A stretch of DNA of 42,298 nt from Candidatus Saganbacteria bacterium (GTDB lineage Bacteria > Margulisbacteria > WOR-1 > O2-12-FULL-45-9 > XYB2-FULL-48-7). A program made the position numbers and the translations under genes. The notes under the pieces are model-generated. The model made no database searches and was not told the origin of the DNA. It worked only from the letters and a program-made list of their open reading frames with translations. The stretch spans positions 1 through 42,298 of the forward strand of contig JAFGHC010000010.1 in assembly GCA_016939335.1 (NCBI GenBank), given 5' to 3'. Positions 38,717 to 42,298 of the stretch are shown here, piece by piece (positions within the stretch are counted from its first letter, which is position 1; each line of letters begins with the position of its first letter).

Positions 38717-39445
38717 TTACTTTGCCCCCAGCGTCATCAGAATATTGTCGACGTTAAAGTTGATCTTGCCGTCGCTGGCAGAGGCCAAACAGATGAATTG
38801 CATCTGCAGCAGGCCGCCCGAACCGCCGGTCTGCTGGGGGTTCCAGACACCGTCGCCCGCGCTGGGATTCTCCAGAACAAAATCAGAGAACGGCACCGGG
38901 ACCTGCTTCCAGCCGTTCCAGTCGACCTTCAGCTCATAGCTCCAGAGGTCGTCCTTGGTCGGCTTGAACTTCTGGTCCGCTTCCACCACCCAGTTGCTGT
39001 TGTCGTCGTCGACCACCTCGATCTTCAGGGTGCCGGAACCGGGGCCGTTGCCGTAAATGTCGAGCTGGACATCGCTGTATTTCGAGAGGTCCTGGCTCTC
39101 TTTGGCCAGGTAGGTGCCGACGCCGCCGGCATACCAGCTTTTGGCCGGGCCGCTCAGGAGCAGCGAATAATTGCCGACCCCGGCCGCCACTTTCTCATCG
39201 CCGTCCTTGAGCTCGCTGTTGGAGACCGGTGCCGCCTTCTGGAGGTCAAAGGTCCACCATTCGCGCGGCGACTTGATGCTGCCCGACTCAAAATCATCGA
39301 CCAGGAACACTTTTTCCGCCATGACCGGGGCCGCCGCCGGGCTTTCCGCCGCCGGCGCGCCCGCTCCGGGAGCCGGGCCGCCCATGGCCAACGCCGCCGA
39401 AACTAAGACACCGCAAACCAGGGAAACGCCAATTGCTTTTCTCAT
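38717..39445 (-). CDS. Exported CIA30/CBM-like carbohydrate-binding protein
   Basis: A 242-residue exported protein. After the signal peptide (MRKAIGVSLVCGVLVSAALA) and an alanine/proline-rich linker comes a beta-sandwich-like domain starting FLVDDFESGSIKSPREWW and running through YSDVQLDIYGNG, LKIEVVDDD and WNGWKQVPVPFSDF to INFNVDNILMTLG. This pattern matches CIA30/CBM11-type sugar-binding folds. The start at ATG 39445 has AAAGGAG upstream; an upstream start would put extra residues before the signal. It follows the GH26 gene by 16 bases and likely binds the same polysaccharide. Confidence 0.8.
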   Translation of the reverse strand: MRKAIGVSLVCGVLVSAALAMGGPAPGAGAPAAESPAAAPVMAEKVFLVDDFESGSIKSPREWWTFDLQKAAPVSNSELKDGDEKVAAGVGNYSLLLSGPAKSWYAGGVGTYLAKESQDLSKYSDVQLDIYGNGPGSGTLKIEVVDDDNSNWVVEADQKFKPTKDDLWSYELKVDWNGWKQVPVPFSDFVLENPSAGDGVWNPQQTGGSGGLLQMQFICLASASDGKINFNVDNILMTLGAK

Positions 39446-39461
39446 ATTCACCAATCTCCTT

Positions 39462-41153
39462 TTATTTAAACTCCAGCACACCCCAGACACTCGGGTCCTT
39501 ATAAAAATAATAATCGCCGTTCCAGATCAACTGCCTTTCTCTTTCGCCGGCGCGATCGGCATCGTCCAGCGCGACATCAAAACCGATCCTGGTCCCGGAC
39601 GAAGGGACAAAGTCCCCGAAGAAACACCAGGGAAGCCTCGCCTCCAGAATGCAGCCTAATGGTTTATCGGTCCTTTTTACGAAAATTTCACTTCCGGCCG
39701 GGCTGCGCCGCCGCTGCCAGTTCCAGACCGACGGCTTGACGCTTTTGCCGTCGCCGGTGCCAAAGCCGACCTGGTAGTCCCTGCGGCTGAACGACTGGCG
39801 TTTTTGGTCGGCTCCCGGGTCGGTCGAAAAGACGATCTCGATCGCGTCGCCGTTCCAGATGTCCCCCCGCTCGCGCTTATTGGCCAGCGGCAGGTTGTCG
39901 GTCACTTCGGCCGCCAGGTAGAGATAATCCTGGTCGTACATCAGATAGATCTTGCCGGAGAGATCGCCCGGCCCGGCCCAGGTCAGCCCTTCTTTGAAAT
40001 ATGAGGCGTCTTTCATGACGATCGGCTGGCAGCCGCTGAAGTCGCGCAGGCTGCCGTCCAGTTTGACCTTGACGGGGGCTTTGGCGGCATACACCAGGTT
40101 CTTCATATATTTCCCGGGCGTGATCGTCAGGGCCGCCAGCGCCTCCGCCGAACCGGAAAAGAGCGGGTCTTTCATGATCTGCTTGAAAGCAGCCAGGGCC
40201 TGCGGCGAGGAATCGATCCGCCAGTCGGTCTCCTTGCGCACGTCAAACCAGGTAATGGCGTCGATATTGCGCATGCTGGTCTTGAGGTACTGCGGCAGTT
40301 CTTTGATCCAGGCCGCTTTGTCCCCCCCCTGCTCGGCGGCGGCGAACTCGGCGATCATGATCGGCTTGTCCGGCCAGAGCTGGCGGGCCCGCCGCGCCTG
40401 GTCGCGGAAGAGATACTTGAACGCCTGCCAGTCGCTCCAGCTCTGGGTCGTTCCCCAGTTGTAGCCGTCAAAGCCGATCCAGTCAACGCAATCATTGCCG
40501 GGATAGGCTTTTTCCCAGTTGTTCCACGGCTCGTCGGGGAAAGAATAGTTCATCGGCGACCAGACGAACTTGGCGTTAGCCGCTTTTTCCCGCTTGAAAA
40601 TATCGACGATGCGGCGGAAGGCCTTGATGTAAAGCTGCGGGTCCTTGTCGTTATTGACCAGGCCCCAGGGATAACCTTCCATGTTGAACTCGTGCAGCGG
40701 CCGCAGGAAGATCGGGTGGCCGAACTCTCTGACCGCCCTGGCCCAGGCGGTGATGTAATTGTCCCATTTACCGCCGGCGACGTCCTTGAGCTTGATCTTG
40801 TTGTGGTCGCTCCAGTACCACGGCTCCCAGACGATGTGCGGGACGGCGCCGTAATTAATGACGTTAAGGGCATCCTCTTTGGGGAAAGCTTGCGCCCAGT
40901 CCTGGTACCACATGATCTGCGCCGGCCGGCAGCCGGCCTGCTGTTCAAAGCGCTTGATGGAGTTGATGTTGTGGGGCGCGCCTTCGCGGAAAACACCGAC
41001 GAAGACCGCCGCCTCGGCCGGAACAGCCAACTTCAAACCTCCAACATCCAAACAAAAGGCAAAAGCCAATAACCAAATCACAATTGTTTTGGGATTTGCT
41101 ATTTGACCTTTAATATTTGTTTTGAAGTTTGAAGTTTGAAGTTTGAAGTTCAT
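39462..41153 (-). CDS. Secreted GH26 mannanase-like glycoside hydrolase with CBM9-like domain
   Basis: 563 residues. Residues about 50-345 resemble GH26 beta-mannanases: acid/base glutamate E155 in RPLHEFN, nucleophile glutamate E269 in IMIAEFA, and aromatic subsite residues (HIVWEPWYW, FVWSPMNYSFPD). Residues about 365-563 resemble CBM9 (FKEGLTWAGPGDLSGKIYLMYDQDYLYLAAEVTDN, GDAIEIVF). The ATG at 41153 has GGAGAGG upstream; a much longer reading would run antisense through the permease gene and is rejected. The signal peptide is extraordinary: residues 1-42, including the membrane core TIVIWLLAFAFCL, are encoded by 18 consecutive heptamers. Cleavage probably follows AEA near residue 48. It is 11 bases after malG. 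Confidence 0.9.
   Translation of the reverse strand: MNFKLQTSNFKTNIKGQIANPKTIVIWLLAFAFCLDVGGLKLAVPAEAAVFVGVFREGAPHNINSIKRFEQQAGCRPAQIMWYQDWAQAFPKEDALNVINYGAVPHIVWEPWYWSDHNKIKLKDVAGGKWDNYITAWARAVREFGHPIFLRPLHEFNMEGYPWGLVNNDKDPQLYIKAFRRIVDIFKREKAANAKFVWSPMNYSFPDEPWNNWEKAYPGNDCVDWIGFDGYNWGTTQSWSDWQAFKYLFRDQARRARQLWPDKPIMIAEFAAAEQGGDKAAWIKELPQYLKTSMRNIDAITWFDVRKETDWRIDSSPQALAAFKQIMKDPLFSGSAEALAALTITPGKYMKNLVYAAKAPVKVKLDGSLRDFSGCQPIVMKDASYFKEGLTWAGPGDLSGKIYLMYDQDYLYLAAEVTDNLPLANKRERGDIWNGDAIEIVFSTDPGADQKRQSFSRRDYQVGFGTGDGKSVKPSVWNWQRRRSPAGSEIFVKRTDKPLGCILEARLPWCFFGDFVPSSGTRIGFDVALDDADRAGERERQLIWNGDYYFYKDPSVWGVLEFK
41028..41153. repeat. 18-unit heptamer array encoding the GH26 signal peptide
   Basis: 126 bases divide exactly into 18 heptamers, from CAACTTC at 41028 to AGTTCAT at 41147-41153, whose last three bases are the start codon complement. 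Units near AGTTTGA form one arm and CAAACCTC-like units the other; the arms are inverted about CAATTG at 41081-41086. An 18-base block is shared with mazG. Confidence 0.92.
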
Positions 41154-41164
41154 TTTCCCCTCTC

Positions 41165-42034
41165 CTATCCCTTGACCGCCCCGGCCGTCAGGCCGTGCAC
41201 GATGTGTTTTTGCAATAAAAAGAATAGCACAACGACCGGCAGAGTGGCAACCGTGGCGGCCGCCATCATCAGGTCGAAACGGTTCTGGTAATTGCCGACG
41301 AACAGCCGGATGCCGACGGGGATCGTCATCGTGTCGGAGTTGGTCAGCACCCAGGCGAACATCAGCTCGTCCCAGGCGGTCAGAAAAATGTAGATGCCGG
41401 TGGCGATGATGCCGGGGACCGCCAGCGGCAGGGCGATGTACCAGAAGACCTGGAACGGCGAACAGCCGTCGATCCGGGCCGATTCTTCGAGCTCTCTGGG
41501 GATGGTGGCAAAAAAGCCGCGCAGGATCCAGATCGAGAACGGGATGAAAAAGGCCGAATAGATCAGGATGATCCCCCAGTAGGTCCCCTTGACCGGAATG
41601 CCGGTCATCAGCGTGAACTTGACGAACATGATGTAGATCGGGATCAGGTACATGATGGCCGGGATCATCTGGGTCGCCAGGATCGTATTGCTGAACAGGT
41701 CGGCGCCGGGGAAACGGAAGCGGGAGAGCGCGTAGGCCGCCAGCGTCGAGAAGACCATGGCAAAGAACATCGTGGCGCCGCAGATGATCAGCGAGTTCTT
41801 GAGGTAGAGGCCGAAGTTGACGTTTTTCCACATGTCGACGTAATTGTTCCAGTGGACCTCGGCCCTCCCTTCAACACTGCGCGAGAGCCCCACCCGCCCG
41901 ATGGCGATGTCGGTCGAACTTTTGAGCGACGAGAAGACCATCCAGCCGACCGGCAGCAGCGTCAGCGCCAGGAAAGCGAGCATTACGGCGCTGATCAAAA
42001 TATCAATGATCCGCTTTCGTAAATAATATGGCAT
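41165..42034 (-). CDS. Sugar ABC transporter permease, MalG family
   Basis: A 289-residue inner-membrane permease with six predicted helices, starting MPYYLRKRIIDILISAVML. The cytoplasmic EAA loop that docks the ATPase is present: EESARIDGCSPFQVFWYIALPLAVPG. The C-terminus (FLLQKHIVHGLTAGAVKG) is typical of the MalG/LacG subgroup, which imports oligosaccharides or polyols. AAGGAG lies 6 bases before the ATG. The partner MalF-like permease gene ends upstream and the mannanase gene follows by 11 bases, so the system may import manno-oligosaccharides; that substrate is inferred from neighbours only. Confidence 0.95.
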   Translation of the reverse strand: MPYYLRKRIIDILISAVMLAFLALTLLPVGWMVFSSLKSSTDIAIGRVGLSRSVEGRAEVHWNNYVDMWKNVNFGLYLKNSLIICGATMFFAMVFSTLAAYALSRFRFPGADLFSNTILATQMIPAIMYLIPIYIMFVKFTLMTGIPVKGTYWGIILIYSAFFIPFSIWILRGFFATIPRELEESARIDGCSPFQVFWYIALPLAVPGIIATGIYIFLTAWDELMFAWVLTNSDTMTIPVGIRLFVGNYQNRFDLMMAAATVATLPVVVLFFLLQKHIVHGLTAGAVKG

Positions 42035-42060
42035 TATAATCTCCTTAAACTCTCTAAAAT

Positions 42061-42165
42061 CAAAAGTAAAAAGTCAAAAGTACAATTCAAAAATAAAAAG
42101 TTCTCAGCATTGGTCAATTTTGAATTTTTAATTGCAATTTTGACTTTTGATTTTTGACTTTTTAA
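42061..42165. repeat. Inverted heptamer arrays in the malF-malG spacer
   Basis: Fifteen consecutive 7-mers: TCAAAAG/TAAAAAG units on the left and CTTTTGA/TTTTTGA units on the right, inverted around TCTCAGCATTGG. The spacer could fold into a long A/T-rich hairpin. The array stops 5 bases before the stop codon of the MalF-like gene. Confidence 0.85.
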
Positions 42166-42169
42166 TTTG

Positions 42170-42298
42170 CTACTGCACCTCCTCGGCTTTCTTGAAGTAG
42201 CGGAACCAGACGTTAACGATCGCGATCATGACGATCAGCAAAAGGACCGAGGCGGCCGCGCCGGTGCCGAAGTTCCAGAGCTGGAACGAGTTGCGGAA
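42170..42298 (-). CDS. Sugar ABC transporter permease, MalF family (3' end only)
   Basis: The last 42 codons of a gene that continues beyond the window: FRNSFQLWNFGTGAAAS, a hydrophobic helix (VLLLIVMIAIVNVWF) and RYFKKAEEVQ, then TAG at 42172-42170. A final membrane helix followed by a short basic tail is typical of MalF/UgpA permeases, and it directly precedes a MalG-type gene. The spacer to malG is about 135 bases and is mostly an inverted heptamer array. Confidence 0.85.
   Translation of the reverse strand, partial: FRNSFQLWNFGTGAAASVLLLIVMIAIVNVWFRYFKKAEEVQ

Noticed and set aside
41154-41831. N-terminal extension of the GH26 protein to 789 residues
   Set aside because: The extra part is a shifted frame of the MalG-type permease; a good ribosome binding site precedes the ATG at 41153.

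Overview
This is a gene-dense chromosomal segment with about 38 protein genes, two tRNA-Pro genes and no transposase, phage or CRISPR signature. A TonB-dependent receptor with a TonB protein, a periplasm-facing LytM peptidase, a bactofilin and several signal-peptide proteins indicate a diderm bacterium. The order yajQ-rlmN-rimO-pgsA-cinA-recA-rny-ymdB resembles deep-branching bacteria and Firmicutes-like synteny. A lineage near Cyanobacteria, such as Margulisbacteria/WOR-1, is possible, but that is inference; no marker here decides the phylum.

Layout. 1-4162: queA-tgt (queuosine) facing a DUF3108 protein and an HD-like protein. 4170-8980, minus strand: a unit M23 peptidase - bactofilin - rsmI - TonB receptor - tonB - DUF2905 - tRNA-Pro(GGG). 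9045-10967: tRNA-Pro(CGG) facing lysC-plsY. 11024-13671: two tandem ROK proteins and an unknown gene. 13853-15161: an RsuA-type pseudouridine synthase and a macrodomain protein. 15183-22483, plus strand: yajQ, rlmN, rimO, pgsA, cinA C-domain, recA, rny, ymdB. 22480-33076, minus strand: valS, a large secreted subtilase, formimidoyltransferase, ftsH, mazG. 33356-34307: two unknown genes. 34276-37780: mfd and pth. 37818-42298: a secreted-carbohydrate module with a duplicated envelope protein, a CIA30/CBM-like protein, a GH26 mannanase-like enzyme with a CBM9-like domain, malG-like permease and the end of a malF-like permease.

The most unusual feature is a set of degenerate short tandem arrays, mostly 7-mers, some 8-mers and 10-mers. 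They lie in spacers and also, in frame, inside conserved genes (tgt, queA, rsuA, macrodomain, rimO, valS, mazG). In two exported proteins the arrays supply the signal peptide itself: 18 consecutive heptamers encode the first 42 residues of the GH26 enzyme, and two array families flank the hydrophobic core of the TonB-receptor signal. Three arrays or hairpins are inverted repeats.

A second theme is transcription architecture. For eight genes (queA, DUF3108, M23, yajQ, macrodomain, ftsH, mazG, valS) a TATAAT-like box ends only 6-7 bases before the start codon, which predicts leaderless mRNAs. Several operon-internal genes instead carry clear Shine-Dalgarno sequences. Two divergent gene pairs share overlapping promoter elements. 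lysC also carries an internal start with a strong ribosome binding site, as expected for an aspartokinase beta subunit.
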